This document shows positions 34,136 through 46,615 of a DNA stretch of 64,000 nucleotides, piece after piece. The notes under the pieces were generated by a model that searched no databases, had not been told where the DNA came from, and saw only the letters and a program-made list of their open reading frames with translations. Every line of letters begins with the position of its first letter. The first letter of the stretch is position 1. The DNA lies in the NCBI RefSeq assembly GCF_029962835.1, contig NC_080588.1:68664501-68728500 (forward strand), read 5' to 3'. Source of the DNA: Magnolia sinica (Eukaryota; Streptophyta; Magnoliopsida; Magnoliales; Magnoliaceae). Made by a program: the position numbers and the translations under genes.

Positions 34136-35074
34136 TTTTTCTCTTTTCTCTTTTTATTTTTTTATTTTTATTTTTTATATGGAGAACATTTTCCCCCTTA
34201 CATTTTTCTATAGTACATAATTATGTAAATATGTATATATAAGTATATAAAAATATTTTTCTATCTTTTAATTCATTTCTTTGTCTATTTATTTAACAAG
34301 CATATCTCCTAAACTAGAATGATTTACTTAACTTACCACATATGATTTTGGGGTAAGAGAAACTAATTTAGCCAACCAACCTAGTTATTTTCCAAGATTC
34401 CATCTGGTCGACAATGGTTATAAGGTTTGTGATCATCCTATTTGTATTTTTCCAAGCATGGATCATCCACAGTGGAGCCCATCTGACTAACATTCTAGAT
34501 CATAAGACCATAGCCTCCACTTATACGAGCTCATGACAAAAGGATACTACTTTGAAGGAGATTTTGCTAACAACATTTCATGGGTCTCTTTTGATTCTCA
34601 TTTGTGGAACGATGTTCTATTGAAACAAAGAAATAACTTGATGTTCATCAGGATGTTTATGTTAAAAGATGTTGTAAGAATGCATATTCATTTAGAGTGT
34701 ATTATTCCAAATCTTACTCATCTTCTAAACCCATACCTAAATACACATATTACCTAAAACCATGTACATTGAATCTGGGGCCCACCAAAACTAAATTTCA
34801 TGAGTATGGGGCATACACAAATCATGTGCATTGATTGTGGGGCCCATTGAAATTAGGCGGCCCACTTGAAATGTGGTCCAGCGGTAGTGCCGCCGCTGTT
34901 TGGAGGTCTGAGCGGTAGTGCCTAGGCAGCTGGTGGCCCATCTCCTCCACTTGGAATCCTTCACCAGAATATTATGTCTGATTTTGTACACTATGTTTAT
35001 CTTGTGAATTTTATGTTTAATATGTTTTTCAATTCATCTCTGCAGGCGACGAATATTCTGCCTAGGCAGCTGGT
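34136..35074. other. Intergenic, no gene recognised
   Basis: AT-rich, then MITE-type gggcccac motifs. 'ctgcctaggcagctggtggc' occurs twice (about 34918 and 35059). The 74-codon frame at 34533-34757 shows no domain. Confidence 0.5.
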
Positions 35075-35431
35075 GGCCCCGTTCATTTTCATGCTTGCCC
35101 CGCTGATCTTCTAGTTTGCCCCGCTGTTTTTCTAGTTTGCCCCGCTCATAATTCAGTTTGCCCCGTTCATATTTCAGTTTGCCCCGCTGATTTTCTACTT
35201 TGCCCCGTTCATTTTCATGCTTGATCCGCTCATTTTTATGATTGACCCGCTCATTTTCATGCTTGCACCGCTGATTTTCTAGTTTGGTCCGCTCATTTTC
35301 ATGCTTGACTCGCTCATTTTCATGATTAACTCACTCATTTTCATGCTTGCCCCGTTGATCTTCTAGTTTGCCCCGCTTATTTTCTAGTTTCCCCCACTGA
35401 TTTTCTAGTTTGCCTCGCTCATATTTCATGG
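35075..35431. repeat. 21-bp minisatellite array 5 (about 17 units)
   Basis: Longest and most degenerate array. It mixes tttgccccgctgattttcta, ccccgctcatatttcag and a third type ending ctcattttcatgcttg. Several units carry gatccgct, gacccgct or gactcgct changes. Confidence 0.9.
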
Positions 35432-35863
35432 GAAATGGGAAATGAGATGTTTTGATCTTTCAATAAAATAGATTTTTTTAAAATGATTTCTTGAAAAATC
35501 TAATTTCATGGGGTTTACAATGTTTAAACTTCAATTATCCATTAAAACTCTTCTTCAGGAATTCCAATGAACGAAAGAAATCTAACCACAACATTCTGTG
35601 GCTAACTTAAAGAAGTCTATGTTTTTAGCTAAGCATCCAAAATAGTTCACAAGAACCATCTATTCAAACTCAGTTGTATATTTATCCAAGTCATTGATAC
35701 GGAGGAAACCATCATGAATGGGTCATGTCTAGTTTACATGTCTTGTTCCTCGTATCCATACCTTATCTGAATTACACAAGCAGGACATCTAGAGCTTGTA
35801 GTGCTAGATGAGCCCGCTAAGCATGCATACAAATATGCCACTATCCAATACCGAGTGAAATAA

Positions 35864-36043
35864 GACATGTTCGAGTATTTATTGCCGAGAATAGGGCATA
35901 GCTCACTGATGCATGATTACACCACTCACATGTCAGCAAAATCATGCCTAAACTGGACTTGAGGCCTAACTTTGCACATTATCTGTAAATAGGGTTGTAC
36001 ATCAAGCCGAGTTGAGTCGAGATGGGCCAAGCTCGGCTTGACT
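35864..36043. repeat. Direct duplication, copy 2 (with 33249-33428)
   Basis: See 33249-33428. Here the TCGAG-rich part is cut off after 'gctcggcttgact'. Confidence 0.85.
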
Positions 36044-36285
36044 TCTCACAAACATCACAGTGGGCTCCACCTGAGTTTCTAATGGTTGACGCTCATTCAA
36101 AATTGTTTCCTGTAATGTGGTACAATTGAGATTTGGATATACCTAATTTTGGTCTCATACCATAAAATGATCTGGAAAAATATATGGACGGCATGGATGA
36201 AAAGTATACAATATGTTGGGGTTCACAGACCAGCGACCGTCCGCATTAGCTGGTGGCAGGGGGAGTACCGAGTCGGTTTCCGTCA

Positions 36286-36416
36286 AAAGTAGGGGTATTT
36301 TCGTCCTGAAATTCCGACTCCGTACGAGGAGGTCCAAGCATTCTAAGTTTGTATTGCTTCGTAAAAACCGTTGGATAAAAGGTGGGGTCCACAGTCGTAA
36401 ATTTCTCCCCGGGTCC
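36286..36416. repeat. Dispersed repeat, inverse of 26667-26800
   Basis: Inverse match to 26667-26800, including 'aggggtattttcgtcctgaa' and 'ggataaaaggtggggtccac'. Confidence 0.75.
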
Positions 36417-36477
36417 GTGTGGAATGAGTCCTGTTTGGACTCATATTGCCTGCGCCCGCGGGCACATATATATTCAT

Positions 36478-36860
36478 GTGCACCCTGTTGTGTTGAAGCT
36501 GCATGGGGCCCACAGAGATGCACATGACAAATCCACTCCGTCCATCAGTTTTTCAAGATCATAATAAGACATGAATCTAAAAATAGGGAAATCCAAATCT
36601 CAGGTGGGCCATACCACACCAAACAGCAGGGTTGAACGACCACCATTGGAAACTTCTTGAGGATCACAAAATTTTTTTATCAGGATGATGCCCACAGTGG
36701 TCAGCTCCAGGAAGGTATAAATGGTGGACGTTTCCTTTCCCACTTTTTCACTTGGTGTGGCCTACCTGAATTTTGGATCTCTCTGATTTTTGGTTTTCTC
36801 CCTTATTGTGATCTTGAAAAACTTACGGACGGAGTGGATTTGTCACAGGAATCTCTGTGG
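36478..36860. mobile_element. ~380-bp MITE with ~53-bp TIRs
   Basis: The arms 'gggcccacagagat', '..gacaaatccactccgtcc', 'atcagtttttcaagatc' (from about 36508) are mirrored at about 36815-36860. The interior is non-coding and carries 'caggtgggccataccacacc' and other family stretches. The outer ends are uncertain; pairing may reach 36440 and 36908. Confidence 0.7.
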
Positions 36861-36909
36861 GCGCTGCACAACTTCTAGAAGGGCACAGGAATATCTGTGC
36901 CGGGGGCTA

Positions 36910-38092
36910 CTAAAAGGGAAGTAACAAGAAGGTTGATACTCTGGAACATGCGGCGGTTGACGCGCGGCTACTAAAAGATTGTACAGATAGCACATGAATA
37001 GGTGGATTTAAACTCTTCAAATCGGGGGCTCCACTTGGTTGTTCAACTAATATGATCATGATAATGACCTGTCTGAAGTGGGCCCTGACTGGCTTTTTTT
37101 TGAGTAAATATATGCCACATCAGCAATTTCTGAGGGCCTGCGTATCAACCATCATAGTCAGTCAGAGTATAAAATAAGTCCCCATTCTATTTAGTACTTA
37201 ACTTCTATTATTTTTTACACGTGCGGCCCACCTCATCATCGGGCCGGCCTGTTTCTCGGCAAGGCACGTGCATGGTTAGGCCCACTTGATGAATATCCAA
37301 TCTCATACGTTGGTTTCTAGGTTTGTTAGTGATGGATTTATTTACGTAGAAATTTTTTATTCCGCACAGATTTCAAGATTAGTAGATTCACTGATTTTCT
37401 AATGCTTGTTAAAGGTTGGCAGTTTGACTAAAGGATTGGACAGAAGAAAAGAGGAATTCTCTAATATGAGTGTCCACATCAGTGCACAGAACTGCACACG
37501 TGTCTTCAGTTCTGAGAAGTGGGGCCCACGGTTCGGTTATCAGGACCATTGGTCTGCTGAATCCCACCGTAAATGTATAATGCCCAAAAAATCTCTTACA
37601 TCGAATGATCCCAGAGACTATATATCAGGACATTTTCAGCTGAATGTGGACAGTTGCTGTATTTTTATAGTGAACCGTCTATCTTTAATATAGAGAGAGA
37701 ACGGACAAGATCGTCCTATCAAGTAGGATTTTGAGGTATATATGGTCCATCCATGGTTGGGTTTAATAGACCAATGGTCTGGATGACTTGACGATGAGCC
37801 TCACTTGTCTAAAGTTTTTTAAATGTACGCTTTTACATCCATACGCACCATAACAAATACACAAACCCTTTACCTCAGCGTTGAATCTACCACAGGCTCT
37901 CACGTGAGATGTGACTTGATAGAGAGAGCAACGACATTATCATCCAGAACATGTGCCGAGTAAGCACCTACTCTCTACCTGTCATTCTCTTTTCTTTCCA
38001 TATCTCACGCTCAAGGTAGTGCAAGCTGCAACTTCATGATTTGTTCTCCTTAAAACATGATCTATTCGTGGGATGGAATGGAGATTTAGAGA
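36910..38092. other. Intergenic, no gene recognised
   Basis: Scattered MITE-type motifs (gtggggcccac near 37520), otherwise unrecognised. Confidence 0.5.
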
Positions 38093-38097
38093 GAATA

Positions 38098-38843
38098 TGA
38101 TGTAGAGTGGGTTATAGACAGTTTCATGGCAAAGATGAATCCGATAAGGTCCAATCGACAACAGAAGTGATCAGGATCGTCAGAATTTAGATCAAGCGTA
38201 TCTCACAATCCAGAATGAGTTATTGGGCATAAAATATATCATTTTGAGGTAGAACTAGCTACTTTAGCCAACCAACCCCACTATACCGAGATGCATAAGC
38301 CGGATTTGTGAAATACCCCGGATCAATGGTCATTTTCCTATTTTAATTCCAATTTTATTATAAATAGTAAGTTTTAGTTTAGTTATAACTCTTGATCCGT
38401 TGGGCTCCAGGAGTTGCGTCTAAGGTGAAAAGAGCTTAGAATAGTTAGGAGAATGGTTGGGTGAAGTCAAATAGGATACTTACTGTTTTTGGCCAAAATC
38501 CTCACGCACTAGTAGACATCATGATTGTTTATAAATAATAAGTTTACTATTTATAGTAAGTTGCGAATTTTAAGAATTTTAGTTGTAGTTTGCTACTAAT
38601 TTCTCTTTCATTGGTTGGTACCCTATTTAAAGGGTTGTGAACTCGTTCATTTGATTCATTAATTAATTTCAAATTTTATAGAATTTATTTTCTATTTTGT
38701 TTGCTTTCTTTATCTTGGATTCAAGAAGCCTCTCTGAGGAGTTTAGAGAAGTTCTGTGGATTCGGAACAGTTATCCTCTTGAGGGAGACGGTGCTCGACC
38801 TCATCGCGTTCATCCTCACCTCATCACGCTCATCCCTACATCA
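38098..38843. mobile_element. Solo LTR 1 with GAATA target duplication
   Basis: Starts TGATGTAGAG and ends CTACATCA, with GAATA directly outside on both sides (38093-38097 and 38844-38848). It shares most of its length with 39580-40170, including 'gagttat..atgatttt' and the 'ataaatagtaagtttactat' palindromic motif. No internal region remains, so it arose by LTR-LTR recombination (inference). Confidence 0.9.
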
Positions 38844-39579
38844 GAATATTAGTTATAGTGTACTTTGCTCTTGTAGACTATAATATGTCTTACAACATTA
38901 AATTTATCTTACTCATGCACTCACATTGGTGACATCCCTCATGTGGACAGTAGCATCCATTTTTGGAAATATCTTATACCTGCTTTAGAGGTGGGCCACA
39001 AGATTTTGGCCATAGGATGTTCGTGAAACAATATTAGATACTTTTAACAATTAAGACAACGATCAATGGCTAGAAACTTCCAATTAAACATGGAACACCT
39101 TTTCAGTGTCGAGCTTAGCTAAAAAATTACTTGATAAACAATTTAATCATTAATATTTAAGTCACAAATAAGTTCTTCAAGATAATAAGTAAATCTGTTA
39201 TTGGAACATGTGAGCTTTTTATATCATATTCTAATGCTTGCACCCAAACACACTTGTATGTCAATCACTAATGAGATATTACCAGTGAGTTGGTATGCAA
39301 AACACTAAGACCATGAAGTTCCAACACAATCTAAAGTCCATTGATTAGTCAACGCAATTACATTATCAAATCAATCTTATTCAGGTATATGAGTCTCCCA
39401 TACTAGAGATTTGATGCAATGTTTTGGTATAAGTGCTTAACCAAAGGACTTGCATTTTTTGAACACTTATACATGTATGTGGAGTTGGGCCAAGGCATAG
39501 TTAATTTGATGACGGAGACTTTCCATCTCAACTTGTCATTGGTTCTCACACATGATTATCAATTCACCTTTCATGAATT

Positions 39580-40170
39580 TGATGTAGAGCGGGTCGCGGA
39601 CAGTTTCATGGCCAAGATGGATCAAAAAAGGCCCGATCGATGATAGAAGTGATCCAAACCGTCGGACCTTAGATTGGGCGTATCTCGAAATCCGGAATGA
39701 GTTATCTGATGTAAAATATATGATTTTGGGGTAGAACGAGCTACTTTAGCCAACCAATCCTGCTACGCCGGGTTACGCAGCCCGGAATTGCGAAAAACCC
39801 CTAAATCGACAGTCGTTTCCCTATTTTAATTTCGTTTTTACTATAAATAGTAAGTTTTAGTTTCTGAAAACCTTATGCACTAGTAGACATCACGACCGTC
39901 TATAAATAGTAAGTTTACTATTTATAGTAAGTCGCGGATTCTAGGAGTTTGAGTTGTAGTTTGATTCTGATTTCTTTCCTATTGCTTGGTACCTCTATTT
40001 AAAGGGTTGTGAACTCGTTTTTATTCATTAATTAATCAATTTCGAATTTATTAGAATTTATTTCTATTTTCTGCTTTCTTTCCTCGTGGATTCGAGAAGT
40101 CTTTGTGAGGAATCCAGAGAAGCTCCGTGGATTCGGAGTAATTATCCTCATCAGATTCATCCCTGCATCA
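39580..40170. mobile_element. Solo LTR 2 with GAATT target duplication
   Basis: Starts TGATGTAGAGCGGG and ends CCCTGCATCA, with GAATT on both sides (39575-39579 and 40171-40175). Same family as solo LTR 1 but about 155 bp shorter, through an internal deletion after 'agtaagttttagttt' (about 39860) and a shorter 3' part. Separate target duplications show two independent insertions. Confidence 0.9.
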
Positions 40171-40189
40171 GAATTGCCCAATCTTATTA

Positions 40190-40690
40190 TTACAAGTATT
40201 AAGGATTTCTCTCTATCCTCAAGATCCCCTTGCAATCTATAGAATTGGCAAATAGAAATTTATAAAAGATCAAGAGTTCCGAGTTAGAGACTGTTGGAGA
40301 TGGAGAGAGATAGATATGAACCGTTAGATTGAAAGGATATGTGTTGAAAAATCAGGACTTGAATCAAAGGCTCTGAAACCATGACAAGAAACTAAAGATT
40401 GAAGTATGAACTTAGGGATTAGATTTTTGTATATTTCTGTGTTTTTTTTTTTTTAATATGTACAATTAATAATATATATAGAGATAAAAGAGAATAAAAT
40501 CCCTAATCAAAGAGAAAAAAAATATACAATAGGATTTTCTAAATAAAAGAGTTGCCTATTTTATAGATTTGCCGATTCCACGGATCGCAAGGGGATCTTG
40601 AAGATAGGAAGAAATCCTTAGTAAGATTTGCCAAATCTTACTAAGGATCTTGAGGATAGAGAGAAATCCCTATTATTAATGAACATGGCC
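40190..40690. mobile_element. Foldback/MITE with secondary palindrome
   Basis: 'ggatttctctctatcctcaa', 'gatccccttgcaatc' at 40203-40253 is matched inversely at 40570-40625, and again in part at 40648-40680. A perfect 15-bp-arm palindrome 'ccttagtaagatttg' / 'caaatcttactaagg' lies at 40617-40647. AT-rich non-coding interior. Confidence 0.55.
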
Positions 40691-42449
40691 CTTGAGGTAT
40701 TGAGATAAGTGAAACATACCTTTTGCTTTTCCCTTCATCTAAAATAGTGGAATTATTCTCTAGAATTCATAAAATCATAGATAATTGAAATTTCCTCCAC
40801 ATTTAATTATATCATAGATCCCTTGTGAAACCAAACACATATACTTGATCATAACAAATGAAATTGGCTTTTCAATGATCACAATGCTAACAACTCCGGC
40901 TGTTGGTAGGACTCATTCATTACCAAAACCAAGTCAACTCAAAGCTATCAGATCATGATAACCTATAAATTCTGGAGTAAATTAAAAGTATGTAAAGAAT
41001 GGTAAAAGCATGTACAGATGTTAAAAATGGTAAAGAAATTATATCTAGAAGTTTTTTTTTTTTTTTTTTTTTTATTTTTATTTTTTTGGAGTCTTCTAAA
41101 GGGAGCCATGTAAAATTATCTAAAAGATTTCTAGTATGTTACATTGTATTAGATAATTGTCACATGGCTTTATCCTAACCACAAACAAAGGATAAGTAGA
41201 AAGTTCTTAAGTTTATATAAAGATGAGTATTTCCAACCAACCCCAAATACTTTGTAAATTGTAAATTCTTTAGTTACCAAGTACAATACAAGTTCTCTTA
41301 TGTTTAAGTCTCTCTCAGAAGCTTGCTATCTCTTTGTTATATGGTTGTAATTGGCTTATTCATAAAAAGGAGTAGGTGAGTACGCGAGTACAATAGAGTC
41401 TACACTTACGAAAGCACTTCGATAATTAAAAGCTATAATTTAAAGGCACCTTTTTCCCGTGCTCCTTAGCACCAAAGTCTTCTACCTAAGAGTACTTGCT
41501 TTGAGAGGTAACTCATACCAACAGCATGTGGAAAAGAAGACATGGAAACACAAATCAGAGTAGAGATAAGTTGAGGGCTTGCACCTGATGAATGGCCTGG
41601 ATCTATCATACATGTGTCATATAAGACACGTGTGCATGTAGAAAATGACACTTTTAAATATATATATATATATAACATATGCACTCATTACAATGCATAC
41701 TTGAACCCATGACCTTGTGTTGAAACTCTTAAGGCTGTTTGATTCTCTTGTTGTGTTTGGCATTCGGATTCAGAATCCACATGATACAAAAGTAGCTATG
41801 CATAATATATTTATAGGGGTTTAAATCTAATTACTAAATCAAGTTTAATATCTTTAATTAATTTATGTATGTAATGTTTGACACAATGGTTATAATAAGC
41901 CTATTGAAATATATAATTTGGCCGAAAATGATGAAATTCCAAGTCTCGGATGGGCCACAAGTACAAGATCACATCCAGGTGATTAACAAACATTTTTAAC
42001 CATTGATTTACATGAACAATGTTTAGACGAGACAAATCATCAAATTAAAGTAATTATAGTAATGCAATTCATAATCTAATTATTTTGGTATATCATCATG
42101 GGCCATGTGCCCAATAAATTAATAGCCTAATGACACATGTTACACATGCAATTCTTAAAAGGATTTTGGATGTAATACAAGTTTTCAACTTAGATTTGAA
42201 ACCCGAGTACTTTATGTAGTCAAACATAATACCAGGCATTTGAAATCCCCTCAAACTCCTTAAAGCCATGTGCCAAACAATTCATTACCAGTTCGAGAAG
42301 TTGAATTAGAGTAGCTTAGATGGGATGGAATTACATTTAAGGTAATGAGAGGATTGTCCGTGGTTGTGGATTAGAATAGCGCAAGATGACATTGGTTTTC
42401 TATTTGGATGGGTGATGGGATTCGGCCATATGCTAGGTGTAAAAACATA
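40691..42449. other. Intergenic, no gene recognised
   Basis: AT-rich. Poly-T tract at about 41050-41075 and a (TA)n run near 41660. About 41200-41420 looks like a possible short-LTR leader, without a mate. Confidence 0.5.
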
Positions 42450-42812
42450 GGAGTGTTTGGAAATGCAAACTATATTACAATACATTAAGCATTTTTCAAC
42501 GGTGGGCATCCTTAGCACCGCTGCTTCCTACGGTATGGTCCACTACAGCCTTGGATCTACCTTTGTTTTGGTCCAATTCTCTATACTAAATGGACCTCAC
42601 GTGCAGACAATATGGATCGAAGTTATACCTCACGGCGGGCCGCCTGCAGTCCCATCCCGTATACCACGTGTGCAGAGGGATGTGTAGTTTATGAGACGTT
42701 CGGCAAATATAGTAACATCCAACCATCCAAACATACTAATGGATGGAAATCCAGATAAAATCCCACTAAATACCGTCCAGTTCCATCCCCCAGGTCGGGC
42801 CAAACATGCCCT
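42450..42812. mobile_element. Possible MITE with 'gtgtttgg' / 'ccaaacatgccc' ends
   Basis: 'ggagtgtttgg' at the left faces 'ccaaacatgccct' at the right, as in the Tourist-like element at 22217. No target duplication was recognised. Confidence 0.4.
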
Positions 42813-45800
42813 GAAAGTCTACCACTTAAACAACAAAAACAACCATGGATCAACGTTCTAACTTAAACTTGTGGCCTTGATAAGTGGACCTTATTGACTA
42901 CTGGGCCATGTCATCTACAATGTGGTCCCCACCTTTGAGTGATCCACGTCCCCCACATGTATGCGTCTTTGGGATGCGTGATATGAAATTAATAGATTAC
43001 TTCGATTTTTCTACATGGTGGGACTTCCTATGTAGGGCCCACGTGAGGCCACTTACGTTTCCCAATCTCCATAGATTGCACATGATCCAATCAACACGTG
43101 ATGAACCCATTGTAAATTTCACATGATCCAACAATATCCACCGTCCAACAATATCTGACAACATGTCTGGTTAATCACAGCCGTGCAACATGGACGGTAA
43201 AAGTAAAGTTGATCTTACTTTCCAATTTGCAGGCCTTTATTTGAGTGGTCGTGATCACCCGATCCTGGTAAGATCCAGACCAACGGACCCCTCATGTGGA
43301 ATCATCCACCACGATCATCTGTCCGCCGACTTGGGCCCCATGTGTAAATCCACACCGTTTAATTCAATTGAATAAGAAATCCAAACACAAAACTCAGATT
43401 GCAATTTAATGGAATACTCAAATAGAGAGTTAGATTTGCAATCAAACCCATGAAATTGATTATTTTAAGAAGGGTCAGATTCCATCGTTTTCATTTATTT
43501 TTACCTTTTCATGCCTTGGTTTATTTGTTTATACGCTTGATGAAAATATTATCCATGCTTGTAATTTCTATGGTGCTAATTCATTTGGTGGACACCAAAT
43601 GAATTGACCTTTGATCACGATGGACCGTTGGATAGGAGGGGTCTACTGTGGATTGAATATGGTCGGAACATCATCCTGATTGGATGATCAGGGCCATTTA
43701 GATAAGGGCCCGTGAAACGGATGGTACGGATATTTTAATTCCAACCATCTATTTTTTATGTTCTTGATCATATGGCTTTGTTTATCCGATGATCACTATT
43801 TTTGGGCTGTGGGCAATCTACGGTTAATTCTTTCTTTCCAACGGTCTCCGTCGACCATAGGTGGGCCCCACATGGGCCCATGTAGGAATTCGCCTGATTC
43901 GATGGTTTCTTGTAAATGAGATGTGATAGGCATGGAGCAGCTTAAGTTGCTTTTAGTGCAATTCAAGCAATTAGTCGAGACACGAATCATATGGCTACTA
44001 CGGATCTCAGGAATCATATGTGTCCTCAGCCCCTGATTTACAAGTGGGGCCCACCGCCGGGTGATCCAGTACATTGATCTGATTGGCCTCACTTTGGAAA
44101 TTGACCGGAGTGGAAGATCCAAGCCATCCAAATTTTGGCCTTTTTTATTTTTTTTTTTCTGTTGAATGTGACCATCTGATGGTCATGGTTCTTCCAATGG
44201 GGTGACTTTTGTGGGATGATCAATATATGGTGGGGCCAACCAGAGATCACCTACGACTCCCGTGTAGCAACTCAGGGCTCGAGTACACATGCATATTCCC
44301 TCACAGATTATGTGGTCGTTCTTTTTTTTTTATTGAGGAGCATATCTCGTTCTCTTGATGTTGACTGAGCTCTATCTTCTATGATACAAATGAAAATAAA
44401 ACCAACCTCTGGGTACAAAAGAGATATCTTATTTCAGTTTCTATAGATGGGGCCCATTTTTCGATGATCCAAACCATTGGTGTGATGGTCCTCACCTTGT
44501 ATGAGGCATGCTCCAAAAACAGAGCATTTTTTGCTATTGAATGTGAACTTTTGCTGCGTCCTCTCTCTTGAATGGTCACGATTTCTCCGATTTGGGGGGG
44601 TTTGGTGCATGGGCATCTTGTATGGGAGGAGTTGTGATTGAGGTTTGAACAATAGAACCATGGGCCCACTTGTGGAAACTTAAAGCCCAAAAAGAGCTGT
44701 ACAAAACCTCACCAGGATCGGGTCTTTTACGAGTGCATTCCTGATACTCATGTGATGGATTCGAGCCATCCATACAGTGGGGCTCATGGAAGAAATGTGC
44801 TGTTTAATACCTGACCTGGCCCACTCATCAGATGGGCCACACATGCATTAAACATGGACCAATGACTGGTCTGGCTTATGTCCAACCAGCCAGCAAAGTA
44901 AAACCTAGGCCCATGGTAAGGACTAAAGGGATATGCCAGAGCTGGACGGAGACAATAGTACTTTTCTGGAGTGCATGATCCTGGCCTTCTCAAACAAGAT
45001 CCTGGCTGTTCATTAGGTGGGCCAATATTTTCGAAAGTGCAGTTGAAAACTGAGCAGTCAGGATTGGGCTGGCCCGTTGGCTTCCACCTAAGCCCAATAG
45101 TAAACGGGCTTCATTTTTAGGCCTGGATCAGTTCTTGGGTTCAGCCTGGAAGCCCGAACCTGAAGGGCTAGCTCGATTTCTCGAACTGCCCATTTCCGTA
45201 ATACACACGTGGCCTATCTGGACAGCTTGTTATTCCATGCAGCCCACATGATGCTTGGACGGCACTGATCTTTTATTGAGTCCCGGTGAGTAAATTAGAT
45301 CTTCCACACGTGTACTGTTGGCAAAGCTCGCACGTCCATCCATTTAGTGGCCACCCCTTCAATCATGGGCTCACACGTAGGCCCATTAAAGCAGAAAACT
45401 GGGCCTGAAATGGTGGCCTTGAATGGATCGTATGTACACGCACCTTTACGCGGACGCATGCGAAACATCTGAGCCGTGATCAAGGTGGGACTCACCGTCA
45501 ATCTGGCACTAAACTCAAGCCGTTCCGGAAGGTCACCCCTTTATGAATACAACGGACGGTTCATGTTCAACACAGAAGCACACGTGCCAAATTGCCAATA
45601 TGAAATACGTGAGATATCCGAGCTGTCCCATCAGATGTGCACCCCGTTTAGTTCTCGTGTGGGGTACACAATGTACTGTACAAATGGACGGCTAGATTTG
45701 TTTTGCATACTGTGGCCACCTAGCGAATGAAACGATCTGATGTTTAGGTCAGAACATCCAAACACTGGAAAATGCTAACGACGAGCTCAGATCTTTCACA

Positions 45801-46615
45801 CGTACTCTATATTGGCATTCGTGCTTGACAGAAGGCCCACACGCGCCTATAACCCTGCCCATCGATACGCGAGCAATCTGAACTTTCCATCAAGTGGGCC
45901 ACATCATTTATATCTTGTGGTTACTCAGACCATTTCACGACTCACGTGTGGCACATTGTAGGGGACGGTTAAACCATTTTTGTGCACCTGATATCACACG
46001 TGTAACATGGGAATGGCAGGGATCAACGCGTTTGATCTTAGGAAACCTCCTCAAACTCTGGCAGAGTGTGATAGATGATACACAGGCACTTAGAAATTTA
46101 GTCAATATCATGTTGCTATGTAAAATCTACTCCGTCCATCAGGTTCTGTTTTCTGGTCTATGCCCTGGAGAGAATATTCAGCTAGATCCAATCAGGTAGC
46201 CACACCACACGAAACAATGGTGATCTGAATGCAACCCATAGGTTTGTACGTGGTGCCACCAGAGTGTATATATTTAATCGAATCCGTTAATCAGGCGTGA
46301 TTTATAAGGATGAAGTGAAGCGACGAAGTTAAGCACGATTCAAATATCAGGCGGGCAACACCGTGTGAACCTGAAAGTTTTAGGAGAAATTTTACATTGT
46401 TCTCATTTATGTGGCCCAGCAGAGGTTTCTGTCCGCATTTTGTTTTGTACCTACGGTTCAAGCATATGTTCTCACCCGATGGACGGAGTGGATTTACAAA
46501 GAATGGCCTAATCTTTTGAAACAGAAGGTTCTGGGAATTATTTCCAACAGGATGTAGATCTCATATCTCTCACACGTGTTCACAAGTGTGTGCAAGCAAG
46601 ACTCCGCATGCGTGT
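42813..46615. other. Intergenic, rich in gggcccac-type motifs
   Basis: Many short pieces of the local MITE families (for example 43020-43050, 43860-43880, 44050-44130, 44650-44690, 45880-46200) and 'gcccgggcctg'-like low-complexity sequence near 45050-45180. Frames of 60-110 codons here show no domains. Confidence 0.55.

Noticed and set aside
27772..35431. CRISPR-like or telomere-like arrays
   Set aside because: Units are contiguous without unique spacers, in a plant nuclear genome, and unlike the plant telomere repeat TTTAGGG.
36155..36564. Four overlapping ORFs of 60-122 codons
   Set aside because: They fall on a dispersed repeat (inverse copy at 26667) and a MITE arm, so they are repeat-derived.
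38098..40170. A single LTR retrotransposon with the two repeats as its LTRs
   Set aside because: Each LTR has its own target duplication (GAATA, GAATT), and the 736 bp between them has no primer site or coding sequence.
43796..46199. Several 70-111-codon ORFs in the gggcccac-rich region
   Set aside because: They track GC-richer MITE pieces, overlap each other on both strands and show no domains.
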